Assembly (NCBI RefSeq): GCF_002811475.1
Contig: NZ_NPDL01000009.1
Span: 21,171-85,170, forward strand
Direction: 5' to 3'
Length of the DNA: 64,000 bases
DNA from: Leptospira hartskeerlii
GTDB taxonomy: Bacteria > Spirochaetota > Leptospiria > Leptospirales > Leptospiraceae
Of the stretch, positions 44,501 to 54,584 are shown piece by piece. The notes beneath the pieces are model-generated. The model was not told the DNA's origin. It made no database searches and saw only the letters and a list, made by a program, of their open reading frames with translations. How positions within the stretch are numbered: position 1 is the stretch's first letter; each line of letters starts with the position of its first letter. The translations under genes and the position numbers were made by a program.

Positions 44501-47033
44501 GTTTTAGAAGGATTGGATGGTTCGGATCTATGACTTGCGCTTTTTCTGCAAACTTCTTAGCTTCCTTTGATTGATTTAAGTTTTTATAAATATCCGCTAA
44601 GTTGATCAGATTATTTAGATAATTTTTGTCCAATGAGTAGGCGATCTTTCCAAAATATTCTGCCTTTTGAAAATCCTTATTCAATTTACTCGAATAAGAT
44701 GCATAATACTGGGACTCCAATCTGCTTGGATTCAAATTTGCAGCTCTTTCAAAAGATCTAGCTGCGGAAGAAAAATCTTTTAGTTTCAAATAGGATTTTC
44801 CAAGTATGATAAAGAATTCTTCCTTATCGGAAAAAATGGTTTTGTATTCATTCAAATAATCGATAAGGGAAGAATAGGACTTTTTCTTGTAAAGAGCCTT
44901 AGCCTCTTCTAATACATCATTCAAAGATATTTCATTCTTCAACTCAGGTTCTACTAAATATTCTAATTTCAAAAGAGTGAAATCGTCAGTTAATTCCCCG
45001 AATTCCAGAGTTTTTTCGTATATCCGTTTTAGATCTCCCTCGGATTCTTCTACCGTTCTTAAAAACTTTGTTTCGTCCTCGTTTACGATCCTCCCTCTTT
45101 CATCATTTCCGATCAAAACATCATCTTTACCGTCTGATCCTAGTATCAGAACATCATACTTCTTTAATTGGAAAAACTTAACAAAGAAGTTCTCCTCATT
45201 TCCTGGTATACCTATTTTACGAAGCGTAAGTTCATTCTCCAAAAATCCTGCGGATCCATCTCTATATAAGATAGGCCAAGGATGTTCTGCATTGATATAA
45301 TAAAGAGCTCCCTTTTTTTCATTCAACAAACCGATCACTACTGAAATATACATAGATCCGTCGAATGATTCAAAAATACCCTGAAGTTCTAAAAAGGATT
45401 CTTTCAACCATGATTCGGGAGCTTTCGAATATCCTGCATTACGATTAGTCCTAGTTAATAATGATTGGAAAACGGTTCCCATCACAAGCGCTCCTCCCGC
45501 TCCTTGGATGGATTTTCCCATTGCGTCCCCGTTTACAAAGACTGTGTATTTCTCTCCTTGGATTGAAATATTTCCAGAAATACTAATATCCCCGCCTATC
45601 TCGTAATATTTCTCTTTGAATAAAATGCCTTTTTTCTGTTTTGAAAAGAAATCTATCTTCAAAGAAGGGCTGGCAGTATTATTCGTAAATAAAGGACGGA
45701 TCAGTAAAGAAGTTAAAAAATAATCTCCATCTTGCTGGGTCTTCAGTTTGCTTACATTCGCAAGAGATTCATTTAACTCTTGAGTCCTTTCTTCTACCTT
45801 AAGCTCCAAATGTTCATTTAGTTCTTCCACTTGCTCGTTCAAACGTACGAATTTATTAGCAAGAATAGTGGCAATACTGATAATAAAGAAGAAGAATGCG
45901 TAACCGACAGTTCTTGGAAAAACAAATAGGTTCCGATTGGACATTGTATCCAAAACTGCGGACAAAGCGACGACGGAAACTCCAATCAAGATGAGCAATG
46001 CGTCCCTGTCTTTTGTTCTGATTTTATGGATTAAATAATAAAAGATGAGAACAATATAAGCTGCCCATCCCAATTGGACTGCTGAGCTATTCAATTTATT
46101 ATATAAAATTATATTGTTTGAAACCAGATAGAATATTATAAAAACTCCGTAAATTCCATCTAGTATATTAATAAACTTCCCTCTTTGAAACTTGAAATAA
46201 GATCGGATAAAATTTGTAAATATAGGAATAAGGGCAGTCAGAATAATATATTCTGTTTTTTTCATATACAAGAATGGGATTCCAAGATCGTATTTGATTT
46301 GGTTTCTGAGAAATTGATAGATTACTAAGAAGATAGTAAATAGTCCGAAATATAGGTTTTCGGTATCAGTCCTTCTTCTCATAAATAGAAATAGAAAGTA
46401 TCCTCCTACTGTGAGATAAATCATCAACAGCGCGATTTTGGTATATTCTGCCCGATAATAATTTCCTTGGATCAATCGAGTATCGCCTATCTCGGTCCGG
46501 TCCTGCTCTATCCCGGCTTCCGGATGAAAATACTTTTTCACTTCCAGAACCAATATATTCTCCTTCCCGCTTCGTATAAGCCCTGGAGGAATCGAGTATA
46601 TTCTGATCTTATCATACGCCTGAGGCTCGGAAGAATTCATATCGCCGGTTTCTCCGATCATTTTTCCGTTCAGGTAAGTTCTATCCTTATCCGTCAAGGT
46701 TCCTAAACGAATAGAGATCCCTGCAGCCTTCCAGGCTTCAGGCGCGATAAATTTCTTAATTATATAAACCTTATGTATTGATTCATCGGAAACCCTGTAC
46801 ACTCCAGGTGCATTGTAAGGATTTGTTTTGATCCCGGTCCCTTCTCCGTTTAAATAAGAAAGTGAAAATTGTTCCGGATCCAATACCTCCTCCGTAATTT
46901 CCCAAGAATGAGTGCCTGTGGAATTTAGGCTGGTGATTGAATCAAAGGACCCTATTTTTTGGATCTCTTGTGAAAAAAGTAAATTTGGAAAAAGCAGAAT
47001 AGATATGAGGACGATTGCGGAACGAATCTGCAT
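44484..47033 (-). CDS. 7TMR-DISM sensor with SpoIIE-type phosphatase domain and TPR tail
   Basis: 849 residues. Signal peptide (about 1-21), an extracytoplasmic 7TMR-DISMED2 beta-sandwich (about 25-190), seven membrane helices (about 200-400), a coiled coil (NEQVEELNEHLELKVEERTQEL), a PP2C/SpoIIE phosphatase domain (about 450-690; YEIGGDISISGN, NGDAMGKSIQGAGGALVM, LILGSDGKDD) and a C-terminal TPR array (about 710-845). It should sense an envelope ligand and dephosphorylate a Ser/Thr-phosphorylated partner, typically a STAS anti-anti-sigma protein. Such a STAS gene lies at 48743-49042, but a link is only inferred. Its end overlaps the HEAT gene by 17 bp. Confidence 0.88.
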   Translation of the reverse strand: MQIRSAIVLISILLFPNLLFSQEIQKIGSFDSITSLNSTGTHSWEITEEVLDPEQFSLSYLNGEGTGIKTNPYNAPGVYRVSDESIHKVYIIKKFIAPEAWKAAGISIRLGTLTDKDRTYLNGKMIGETGDMNSSEPQAYDKIRIYSIPPGLIRSGKENILVLEVKKYFHPEAGIEQDRTEIGDTRLIQGNYYRAEYTKIALLMIYLTVGGYFLFLFMRRRTDTENLYFGLFTIFLVIYQFLRNQIKYDLGIPFLYMKKTEYIILTALIPIFTNFIRSYFKFQRGKFINILDGIYGVFIIFYLVSNNIILYNKLNSSAVQLGWAAYIVLIFYYLIHKIRTKDRDALLILIGVSVVALSAVLDTMSNRNLFVFPRTVGYAFFFFIISIATILANKFVRLNEQVEELNEHLELKVEERTQELNESLANVSKLKTQQDGDYFLTSLLIRPLFTNNTASPSLKIDFFSKQKKGILFKEKYYEIGGDISISGNISIQGEKYTVFVNGDAMGKSIQGAGGALVMGTVFQSLLTRTNRNAGYSKAPESWLKESFLELQGIFESFDGSMYISVVIGLLNEKKGALYYINAEHPWPILYRDGSAGFLENELTLRKIGIPGNEENFFVKFFQLKKYDVLILGSDGKDDVLIGNDERGRIVNEDETKFLRTVEESEGDLKRIYEKTLEFGELTDDFTLLKLEYLVEPELKNEISLNDVLEEAKALYKKKSYSSLIDYLNEYKTIFSDKEEFFIILGKSYLKLKDFSSAARSFERAANLNPSRLESQYYASYSSKLNKDFQKAEYFGKIAYSLDKNYLNNLINLADIYKNLNQSKEAKKFAEKAQVIDPNHPILLKLTDVF

Positions 47034-47378
47034 CGGGTATTCCTTGGATTGAAAATTGGATTTCGAATCTGCATGTTCTTCAATCTATCCGGACCTAAGC
47101 GTAGTTTAGATCTAAATTCGGAGCAATTTAAAGAACGATGTTCGGGATTTTCGGATGCGAGCTTTTTGTTTTTCGACTTGCGAGCGTTAGTTTAAGAGTC
47201 CAATTTTAAACAATTTTCACAAGTACATTTTTGTAAGATAGATTACAACTTTGTGTCTTAGCGCCTGGTTAGATTTCGAAAAACCCTACCTCAAGTAAGT
47301 GACCCAAATAAAAATAGCCTCGCCCGAAAGAATCCCAAGAACTATCTGAGAATTTTCGGGCGAATTGTTATTAAAATT
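47034..47378. other. Intergenic region between the 7TMR sensor and the DUF1304 gene
   Basis: 345 bp with no credible gene. The part nearest 47034 should carry the minus-strand promoter of the 7TMR sensor. A TTGTAA/TTACAA hairpin lies at 47231-47248. The 47310-47364 end holds the terminator of the DUF1304 gene. Confidence 0.6.
47320..47363 (-). terminator. Intrinsic terminator of the DUF1304 gene
   Basis: TCGCCCGAAA (47320-47329) pairs perfectly with TTTCGGGCGA (47354-47363). Read on the minus strand, the stem is followed, after AGGC, by a T-rich run (TATTTTTATTT, about 47306-47316). It lies 15 bp beyond the DUF1304 stop codon. Confidence 0.7.
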
Positions 47379-47765
47379 TTATCCGTTACAGGAAATAAAA
47401 TAAAGAACAACTGCGATCAAAGGAGGAAGTCCTTGGATAATTGCAGCTCTTGCCATAGCAGGTCTAGAAACTAATAATACAAGCCCAGCTCCGAAAACGG
47501 AAAGACATGAGAATGCTAAGATAGCAGGAGCATAACCCGGATGTATCTCGAAAAAAATCGCCCCATACAATGCACCGATCGCAAGAAATAAATTATAATA
47601 CCCCTGGTTCAAAAAGACGCCCTTCATAGCTTCCGCTAATTTTGTGTCCGTCACTCCGAATCTTCTGTGAATACGAGGACGCATCCATAACACGCTTTCC
47701 ATAATAAAGATCCAAACATGCAAAAAGCCGACGATAGCTGCTAAAATTCTTGCTGCTAATATCAT
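47379..47765 (-). CDS. DUF1304 membrane protein
   Basis: 128 residues with four membrane helices: AARILAAIVGFLHVWIFIMES, NLFLAIGALYGAIFF, AILAFSCLSVFGAGLVLLV and a C-terminal helix. The motif HVWIFIMESVLWMRPRIHRRFG, followed by NQGYYNLFLA, is the DUF1304 signature (read as adjoining pieces). The ATG at 47765 has AGGAG close upstream; the frame runs on to 47891, but that extension is unlike the family. No function is known. It is followed by a clear terminator, so it stands alone. Confidence 0.88.
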   Translation of the reverse strand: MILAARILAAIVGFLHVWIFIMESVLWMRPRIHRRFGVTDTKLAEAMKGVFLNQGYYNLFLAIGALYGAIFFEIHPGYAPAILAFSCLSVFGAGLVLLVSRPAMARAAIIQGLPPLIAVVLYFISCNG

Positions 47766-48357
47766 TCCTTTTTCTCCTATCTTCCGTTCTTTACAGCTTG
47801 GGAAAGTTACCAAGGGAAGATATTTTGTAAAGATGAATCCATCAAAAACAGTATTCTTTTCAAAAAACAAAAATACGAAAACTGTTTTCAACCCCGACCA
47901 TATGTTCGTTAAACACGGGCAAAAACGAAGGCCAGATATAAAATCTGGTTACATATTTGGAAATATATTACAAAGCTTAAATTAGCTAACGTTCTCTCCA
48001 GGAAAAATATTAGCCGTTATGCAAAGATACCTCAAGCAGGATAAAAGATGACTTCGTGTAACAAATCATTAATACTTAAATTAAATTTTGCCTTATTTGA
48101 CACGCATCTAACTTCTTAGGTAGAACCCGTTCTTACAACAGAACTCAAATTAGTAGGAAATTTTTTCTAAACAAATATCTTCATCGAATGAAATTTATTG
48201 AATGATTTCTCTATGACTCTCGTCCTATTTCTCTGGAAGTTAACTCATAATTCCTATTCAAAATAAATTCTGAGTTAGAAACAAATATATTAAGAATATT
48301 TAAAGCGATCGTAAATGTCGCTTATCAAAACACTACTTCCAAAGAGGTGTATATTAC
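47766..48357. promoter_or_regulatory. Upstream region of the chemotaxis operon
   Basis: About 590 bp without a credible gene, very AT-rich. Inverted repeats: CCAGAT/ATCTGG at 47932-47948, TAACTCA/TGAGTTA at 48241-48277, and AAGCGA/TCGCTT at 48303-48323 just before the ribosome site (AGAGG, 10 bases before the ATG). A possible promoter is TTGACA at 48097-48102 with TAGAAC 18 bp later at 48121; the -10 is weak. A 5' leader of over 200 bases would result. Confidence 0.35.
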
Positions 48358-48720
48358 ATGTCCAAGAAAATATTGATCGTAGATGATTCTCCTGCGCAGA
48401 GGAAATTAGTTAAAGTTACCTTAGAGTCCAAAGGCTATGAAGTATTGGAAGCGGAGAACGGCGCTCAAGGTTTAGAACTATTAAGCTCAGATCTAAAACT
48501 GGTCGTTTGCGACGTGAACATGCCGGTAATGGACGGAGTAGAGTTTGTTGAAAAGGTAAAATCTTCCGGTAATTATCAATTTCTCCCAATCGTTATGCTT
48601 ACTACAGAATCCCAAATCGCAATGAAAGAGAAGTTAGTTGCACAAGGAATTCGAGCCTGGATCACGAAACCGTTCAGTATGGATCAATTACTCTCTTCCG
48701 TTTCTAAGTTAGTAGTGTAA
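48358..48720 (+). CDS. cheY: CheY-type single-domain response regulator
   Basis: 120-residue receiver domain with no output domain. The acid pair Asp9-Asp10, the phosphorylation site Asp52 (VCDVNMPVMDG), the switch Thr82 (VMLTTES) and Lys104 (ITKPF) are all in place. It should take phosphate from the CheA encoded two genes downstream and carry the signal. First gene of the operon cheY-STAS-cheA-mcp-cheW-cheR-cheB. Whether its target is the flagellar switch or another process cannot be told. Confidence 0.9.
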   Translation: MSKKILIVDDSPAQRKLVKVTLESKGYEVLEAENGAQGLELLSSDLKLVVCDVNMPVMDGVEFVEKVKSSGNYQFLPIVMLTTESQIAMKEKLVAQGIRAWITKPFSMDQLLSSVSKLVV

Positions 48721-48742
48721 AAACGGATTTTCATTTTTGTCG

Positions 48743-49042
48743 ATGGAAACAAATCGTAAGAACAAAATCAAAATTAAGGGAGAGTTACGAGCTCGTAAGC
48801 TTGCAGCAATACGTTCTCGTCTTCTTCCTTACACAGACTCCGATCTAACATTGGATCTCTCTGAGATTACAGAATTCGATACATCTTCGTTACAGTTTTT
48901 ACTTTCAATCCAAAAAGATTTGGAATCCAAGGGAAATAACATGATCGTAATATCCCCTTCCGAACCGGTAGAAAGAATAGTAAGATTTTATAATAAAGAA
49001 TTTCTATTGGGATCTTATTCTCAAACCAGGACTGAGGAATAA
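48743..49042 (+). CDS. STAS-domain protein (anti-sigma-factor-antagonist type)
   Basis: 99 residues from the ATG; an in-frame TTG two codons earlier is possible. A STAS fold is supported by LTLDLSEITEFDTSSLQFLLSIQKDL. The D-T-S-S loop near residues 46-49 corresponds to the site where SpoIIAA-like proteins are phosphorylated on Ser. It is located between a CheY-like regulator and CheA, which is not part of the classical chemotaxis set. It could be a partner-switching element linked to a SpoIIE phosphatase such as the 44484-47033 sensor, or a scaffold of this signalling array. Both ideas are inferred. Confidence 0.8.
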   Translation: METNRKNKIKIKGELRARKLAAIRSRLLPYTDSDLTLDLSEITEFDTSSLQFLLSIQKDLESKGNNMIVISPSEPVERIVRFYNKEFLLGSYSQTRTEE

Positions 49043-49045
49043 AAA

Positions 49046-51073
49046 ATGGACCCTAGAGATAAACCGGGTTTTACAGATTTCCTCTCCGAAACCAAGGATA
49101 TGCTTGATTCCTTGGAAAGTGACTTGGTTAAGATAGGGGAAGGAAATAGAGAGAAGGAAGTATTAAATTCTCTCTTCCGATCGGTTCATACGATCAAAGG
49201 GACCGCCGGGATGTACGATTTTTCAAAAATTGCAGACTTCGTGCATTTTTTGGAAGAGACCTTAGACAAGGTTCGCTCGGGCATCATAGAACCTTCCAGC
49301 GATCTAGTACAAATCGTTCTTCAATGCAAGGACCATTTGCTTCTACGCTTAGAAACTTTCGAATCAGGTGAATTTGAAAGTGAGGACATATTAAAGGAAG
49401 GCGAAAATCTCATTTTCAATCTTTCTAAATATAATCCGGATTCATTGTCTACAGAACCTAAATTTTCCCACGAAACTTCATCCACGAAAGAATCCAACGC
49501 ATGGCTACTTCGTATTTCCTGCAGTGAGAACTTATTCGTAAATGGTTTAGATCCTTATCCGTTTCTAAGATATCTTGCGGAAAAAGGAGAATTAAAGGAA
49601 ACCAAGTTAGATGAAACTAGGATCCCTAAGTTTTCGGATCTGGAACCGGCAGCCTGTTTTCTAGATATTGAAACTGTTTATGTTTCGGAACTTACTAAAG
49701 AAGAAATCTTAGAATCTTTCGAATTTGCGGGCTTGGATATGACTGTAGAAATCGAACCTATTTCGGTTCTTTCTACTACTAACTCTGATCGAAAAGATCC
49801 AATGCCTGAAAAAGGTTTTAAAGAAAGCTCAAATGGAGGTTCCCAAAATAAGACCTCCACTTCACGAACAATCCGAGTCGATGCGGACAAATTAGATTTA
49901 GTGGTCGATCAGGTAGGAGAAGTTGTGGTAATCTCTTCCGCTCTCCAACAGATCGCAATAGGCCTCAAGGATGAATTCTTAGAAGAACTTACTCATAGAA
50001 TGTCTCGGCTTTTGGAGCAAATACGTTCCAACAGTTTAAAACTAAGAATGGTGCCTGTGCAAACCTTATTCAGTAGATATTCCAGAGTCGTTTTCGAATT
50101 AGGAAAACAAACTGGTAAATCAATACGATTGGAGATCAGAGGCGGAGAAACGGAACTTGATAAAAACTTAATAGATAACTTGATAGATCCTTTAACTCAT
50201 ATGGTTCGCAATTCAATCGATCACGGAATAGAGTCTTCGGAAGAAGAAAGGATCCGATTAGGCAAACCTCCCGAAGCATTGATTGTTTTGGCTGCCTCTC
50301 ATAAGTCCGGCGAGATCCTAATAGAGATCTCGGATGATGGAAAAGGAATAGATCCCGAAACAATCTTAAAAAGAGCGAAAGAAAAAGGTTTATATAAGGA
50401 AGGAGACGCAATCAAAGAAGAACAGATCTATTCTCTTCTATTCGAGCCCGGCTTCTCCACAGCCGAAAGTGTAACCGAACTCTCCGGAAGAGGAGTGGGA
50501 CTTGACGTTGTTAAGAAGAACGTAGAATCCTTAAGAGGAAGAATAGAGATCAATTCCGAAAAAGGAAAAGGTACTACGTTTAGGATCTTTCTTCCGTTAA
50601 CTCTTGCTAACATAGACGGATTTCTCTTACGGATAGGCAAAAACCAATACGCGATCCCCTTAGATATGGTGAAGGAATGTATGGAATTCCATCCGCAGGA
50701 ATTCCTTGTAGGCGAACAAAATTACATCAAAGTTCGCGATAAGGTAATACCTTACGTTGACATGAACGATTGGTTTGGAGAACCGAAAGGGATTGAGGGA
50801 CGTAGAAACTTAGTGATCATAAATTCCGGAAATCTACAAGCAGGCTTAATAGTCAACGACCTACTTGGAAGGATACATTCCGTTATTAAACCGTTAGGCG
50901 GCTTCTTTGCAGAGACACAAGGAGTAAGCGGCTTTGCTCTATTAGGCGACGGATCAGTCGCAATGATCATAGATACAACAACATTGCTCTTAAGCGTTCG
51001 ATCGAACAGCGAAGAGATACTACATACAAAATTGAATCAGCAAATATCGACCCTCTCAAGGGCTTCGAACTAA
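49046..51073 (+). CDS. cheA: Chemotaxis histidine kinase CheA
   Basis: 675 residues. HPt domain with the phospho-acceptor His48 ([12 protein letters not shown]), a P2-like region (about 150-245; [20 protein letters not shown]), P3 dimerisation with [21 protein letters not shown], an HATPase domain ([37 protein letters not shown]) and a C-terminal CheW-like P5. All key sites are intact. GAGGA precedes the ATG by 7 bases. It is the central kinase of this operon, feeding the receptor signal to CheY and CheB. Confidence 0.97.
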   Translation: MDPRDKPGFTDFLSETKDMLDSLESDLVKIGEGNREKEVLNSLFRSVHTIKGTAGMYDFSKIADFVHFLEETLDKVRSGIIEPSSDLVQIVLQCKDHLLLRLETFESGEFESEDILKEGENLIFNLSKYNPDSLSTEPKFSHETSSTKESNAWLLRISCSENLFVNGLDPYPFLRYLAEKGELKETKLDETRIPKFSDLEPAACFLDIETVYVSELTKEEILESFEFAGLDMTVEIEPISVLSTTNSDRKDPMPEKGFKESSNGGSQNKTSTSRTIRVDADKLDLVVDQVGEVVVISSALQQIAIGLKDEFLEELTHRMSRLLEQIRSNSLKLRMVPVQTLFSRYSRVVFELGKQTGKSIRLEIRGGETELDKNLIDNLIDPLTHMVRNSIDHGIESSEEERIRLGKPPEALIVLAASHKSGEILIEISDDGKGIDPETILKRAKEKGLYKEGDAIKEEQIYSLLFEPGFSTAESVTELSGRGVGLDVVKKNVESLRGRIEINSEKGKGTTFRIFLPLTLANIDGFLLRIGKNQYAIPLDMVKECMEFHPQEFLVGEQNYIKVRDKVIPYVDMNDWFGEPKGIEGRRNLVIINSGNLQAGLIVNDLLGRIHSVIKPLGGFFAETQGVSGFALLGDGSVAMIIDTTTLLLSVRSNSEEILHTKLNQQISTLSRASN

Positions 51074-51104
51074 TATTGGCTCCCGAAAGGAGTTGGAGGA
51101 AAAA

Positions 51105-54053
51105 ATGAGCATTGCACAGAAGTTACTTGCAATCATTATCGTAGGGTTAGTCGGACTTGGAATCATAGATGGACTTTCCATCTATCAGATGAATCAGATC
51201 TATAGGGATGGAAGCGGGTCCGCCTCTTCTTTGAATGCGGAAAATACGTCAGCATCCTTTTCGAATCTACGATCTCTGGTTCTTGAAAATCATTCTAATA
51301 CTGATCCAATCCGAAAGTCAGAAATTATTTCTAAAATCAAAAAGGCTCAGGGAGAAATTTCATCTTTATTGAAACAAACTTCCGAGCAAATTTCTGATAA
51401 AAAGGAAGAAGACCTAGCCTCCTCTACTAAATCCGCTGCGGAAGAATATTTAGAGATCTTTGCAAACGGGATTCTGCTGGAAAATGCGAGCACTCTGGAA
51501 GAAAGAGAGTTCAAAGCAAAGGAAGAAATTGCGGCAAATAAATTCTTCTCCGCAAGTAAAAATAGATCGGAATACGTAGCTGAATCCGTTAAGAAGAAAA
51601 GTGCGGAAACCGGATCCACCATCTCCAATATATCGATAGTGTTGATCTCTCTTTCAGCAGGGATTTTAGCGTTATTTACTCTTTTAAGTTTGCGAATTGG
51701 AAAGCAGATCCGTCAAGAGCTCGGAGGAGATTATTCCCTAATTTCAAAGATTACCAAAAGAATCGCTTCGGGAGATCTATCCAGTGAGATCGATATGGAC
51801 CATTTGGATCAAAACGGTCTTCTCTTGCAGTTGTCTACGCTTCAATCTTCTTTAAGAGAACTTCTGATCGAAATGACAACGATGTCCAAGCAACACGAAG
51901 CCGGAGATATCGACGTTAGAATAGATAGCTCTAAGTTCAAGGGAGCTTTCAAAGATATGTCAAACGGCATTAACGATATGGTATTCTCCCATATCGCGGT
52001 CAAAAAGAAAGCAATGGAATGTTTCAAACAATTCGGCGAAGGAAATATGGATGCCGATATCGAAAAACTTCCGGGTAAAAAACAATTCATCAATGAGACT
52101 ATTGACCAAGTAAGAGCTAATATCAAAGGGTTGATCGAAGAAATGACTAAGATGTCCAAGGAACATGAAGCCGGAGATATCGACGTTAAGATAGATAGTT
52201 CTAAGTTCAAGGGTGCCTTTAAAACCATGTCTGAAGGTATCAACGATATGGTATTCTCCCATATCTCAGTCAAAAAGAAAGCAATGGAATGTTTCAGACA
52301 ATTCGGTGAAGGAAATATGGATGCCGATATCGAAAGACTTCCGGGCAAAAAACAATTCATCAATGAGACTATCGATCAAGTAAGGGCAAATTTTAAACGA
52401 CTAGTCGAAGAAATGACTAAGATGTCAAAGGAGCATGAGGCTGGAGATATCGACGTTAAGATAGATAGTTCTAAGTTCAAGGGCGCCTTCAGAGATATGT
52501 CGGAAGGCATTAATGATATGGTGTTCGCTCATATCGCGGTCAAAAAGAAAGCAATGGAATGTTTCAAACAATTCGGCGAAGGAAATATGGATGCCGATAT
52601 TGAAAGACTTCCGGGTAAAAAACAATTCATCAACGAGACAATCGATCAGGTAAGAGCTAATATCAAAGGGCTGATCGAAGAAATGAGCAAGATGTCCAAG
52701 GAACATGAGGCTGGAGATATCGATGTCAAGATAGATAGCTCTAGGTTCAAGGGGGCTTTCAAAGATATGTCCGAAGGTATCAACGATATGGTATTCTCTC
52801 ATATCGCGGTTAAAAAGAAAGCAATGGAATGTTTCAAACAATTCGGCGAAGGAAATATGGATGCCGATATTGAAAAACTTCCAGGTAAAAAAAGATTCAT
52901 TAACGAAGCCATCGATCAAGTAAGAGCTAATATCAAAGGGCTCATAGAGGACGCTAACGAATTGGCCGAAGCAGCAGTATTAGGAAAATTAGATACTAGG
53001 GCTGATGCTAGCAAACATAAAGGCGATTTCAAACGGATCATAGAAGGAGTAAACGCAACTCTGGAAGCGATCGTCGGCCCGATCAATGAGGTTATGGATA
53101 TCCAGTCATCTCTGGAACAAGGAGATCTAACTCAATCCGTAAAAGGAAACTATAAAGGAAAACTTGGAGAATTAAGAGATTCCGTAAACAGTACTATCGA
53201 AAAACTTTCCAGAAGTCTCTCCGAAGTAGGAAAAGCAGCTTCTTCCTTTGCGAGTGCAGCGGAAGAAGTGAGCGCTACCTCGCAAAGTATGAGCCAAGGC
53301 GCTACTGAACAATCGGCTAACGTAGAAGAAACCAGTGCTTCTTTAGAGGAAATGACTGCGACTATAGAACAGAACGCGGACAACTCTAGACAAACAGAAG
53401 TAATGGCATCAAGCATGGTCAACCACGCAAACGAAGGAGGAGAAGCGGTCCGTCTTGCAGTTCAGGCAATGAAAGATATTGCGGAGAAGATTACTTCCGT
53501 CGAGGATATAGCATATCAAACCAACCTTCTTGCATTGAACGCCGCTATCGAGGCAGCTCGTGCTGGTGAACACGGAATGGGCTTTGCAGTGGTAGCCAAC
53601 GAAGTACGAAAATTAGCAGAGCGAAGCCAAAGTTATGCGGGAGAGATCAGTCACTTTGCGAAAAATTCCGTGAATATAGCGGAAAAAGCAGGAAGTTTGA
53701 TTGAAGAGATCATTCCTAATATCACAAAAATTTCCGATCTACTCCGAGAAGTTTCCGCAGCTAGCCGTGAGCAAAAACAGGGTGTAGGACAGATTAACAC
53801 TGCTATGAGCCAATTAGACAAAGTTACTCAACAGAACGCTGCCGCTTCCGAAGAGTTATCTAGTATGGCGGAAGAATTATCTGCTCAAGCACAAGGACTG
53901 CAGAAAGTTGTTCAACACTTCAGGATAAAAGGAATGGAAGAAGTATATTCTTCCGCAATGGAACCGGCATATTCCGGAAAATCTTCGGGAAACTCCAAAG
54001 AACATAGAAATGGAAACTACAATTTCGACGAGTCAAAGTTCGGTAGATTCTAA
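51105..54053 (+). CDS. Methyl-accepting chemotaxis receptor with poly-HAMP region
   Basis: 982 residues from the ATG at 51105, which has GGAGG 5 bases upstream; this site lies inside an upstream TTG-started extension. Membrane helix 1 is near residues 5-25, a periplasmic helical domain follows to about 175, and membrane helix 2 is at 175-200. A membrane-proximal HAMP is followed by four 90-residue repeats (260-619), each looking like two HAMP units, then two more HAMP-like units (about 622-715). The signalling domain has the hairpin tip [40 protein letters not shown] (as adjoining segments). It lacks an NWETF-type tail. It lies between cheA and cheW. Confidence 0.93.
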   Translation: MSIAQKLLAIIIVGLVGLGIIDGLSIYQMNQIYRDGSGSASSLNAENTSASFSNLRSLVLENHSNTDPIRKSEIISKIKKAQGEISSLLKQTSEQISDKKEEDLASSTKSAAEEYLEIFANGILLENASTLEEREFKAKEEIAANKFFSASKNRSEYVAESVKKKSAETGSTISNISIVLISLSAGILALFTLLSLRIGKQIRQELGGDYSLISKITKRIASGDLSSEIDMDHLDQNGLLLQLSTLQSSLRELLIEMTTMSKQHEAGDIDVRIDSSKFKGAFKDMSNGINDMVFSHIAVKKKAMECFKQFGEGNMDADIEKLPGKKQFINETIDQVRANIKGLIEEMTKMSKEHEAGDIDVKIDSSKFKGAFKTMSEGINDMVFSHISVKKKAMECFRQFGEGNMDADIERLPGKKQFINETIDQVRANFKRLVEEMTKMSKEHEAGDIDVKIDSSKFKGAFRDMSEGINDMVFAHIAVKKKAMECFKQFGEGNMDADIERLPGKKQFINETIDQVRANIKGLIEEMSKMSKEHEAGDIDVKIDSSRFKGAFKDMSEGINDMVFSHIAVKKKAMECFKQFGEGNMDADIEKLPGKKRFINEAIDQVRANIKGLIEDANELAEAAVLGKLDTRADASKHKGDFKRIIEGVNATLEAIVGPINEVMDIQSSLEQGDLTQSVKGNYKGKLGELRDSVNSTIEKLSRSLSEVGKAASSFASAAEEVSATSQSMSQGATEQSANVEETSASLEEMTATIEQNADNSRQTEVMASSMVNHANEGGEAVRLAVQAMKDIAEKITSVEDIAYQTNLLALNAAIEAARAGEHGMGFAVVANEVRKLAERSQSYAGEISHFAKNSVNIAEKAGSLIEEIIPNITKISDLLREVSAASREQKQGVGQINTAMSQLDKVTQQNAAASEELSSMAEELSAQAQGLQKVVQHFRIKGMEEVYSSAMEPAYSGKSSGNSKEHRNGNYNFDESKFGRF
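51882..52961 (+). repeat. Fourfold 270-bp in-frame repeat within the receptor gene
   Basis: Copies begin at about 51882, 52152, 52422 and 52692 (exact 270-bp steps), each starting ATGTC(C/A)AAG(C/G)A. Each 90-residue unit reads HEAGDIDV(K/R)IDSS(K/R)FKGAF and then [11 protein letters not shown](K/R)LPGKK. The copies are nearly identical at the DNA level, so they arose by recent tandem duplication or are kept alike by gene conversion. The antisense frames here stay open only because of the repeats. Confidence 0.92.
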
Positions 54054-54065
54054 GGAGGCTTACAG

Positions 54066-54581
54066 ATGAGAGTAATGGAAATTAACGCAAACCAATACCT
54101 TACTTTTCGTTTAGGCCAGGACGAGTTCGGAGTGGAGATACTTAAAGTAAGGGAGATCTTGGAATTTCGGGAGCCTACAAGAGTTCCAAGAACTTCTAAG
54201 TTCATCAGCGGAGTGATCAATCTTAGAGGCAACGTAGTCTCGGTCATGGATCTTGCAAAACTATTCCAGAATAGGGAGATAGAGGCGACAAAACGGACCT
54301 GCATCATCATTTTAGAAATTCCTAATGATGAAAATAAGGTAATCGCGGGAATATTAGTCGACTCGGTCAACGAAGTAGCAACCATCCCTCCGGAATGTGT
54401 GGATCCTGTTCCAGCTTTCGGAGCAAGTATCAAGACAGATTTCATCCGAGGAATAGGTAAACTTGAGGATAGAGTGGTTATTCTACTGAATCCTGCAATG
54501 ATGCTCGACTTTAACGAAGTAATTTCTCTCTACGAGAAAACCGAAGAAGGGATCGAAGATCTGACTCCGGCGGGATCTTGA
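54066..54581 (+). CDS. cheW: Chemotaxis coupling protein CheW
   Basis: 171 residues. It bridges the receptor tip and CheA. Typical start QYLTFRLGQDEFGVEILKVREILEFREPTRVP, then FISGVINLRGNVVSVMDLAKLF and the second barrel with GILVDSVNEVATIPPECVDP (as adjoining segments). AAGGAGG precedes the ATG by 7 bases. It is between the receptor and cheR, spaced 12 and 3 bp. Confidence 0.96.
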   Translation: MRVMEINANQYLTFRLGQDEFGVEILKVREILEFREPTRVPRTSKFISGVINLRGNVVSVMDLAKLFQNREIEATKRTCIIILEIPNDENKVIAGILVDSVNEVATIPPECVDPVPAFGASIKTDFIRGIGKLEDRVVILLNPAMMLDFNEVISLYEKTEEGIEDLTPAGS

Positions 54582-54584
54582 TCG

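Noticed and set aside
47766..47891. N-terminal extension of the DUF1304 gene
   Set aside because: DUF1304 proteins begin at the first helix; AGGAG stands right before the internal ATG at 47765.
49678..50970. Minus-strand frames inside cheA
   Set aside because: All are shadows of the cheA reading frame, with no independent start signals.
51842..52919. Long antisense frames inside the receptor gene (up to 173 codons)
   Set aside because: They stay open only because the 270-bp repeat is open on the opposite strand; the same residues recur every 90 positions.
51882..52961. Possible CRISPR-like array
   Set aside because: The repeat is 270 bp, in frame and coding, without spacers.
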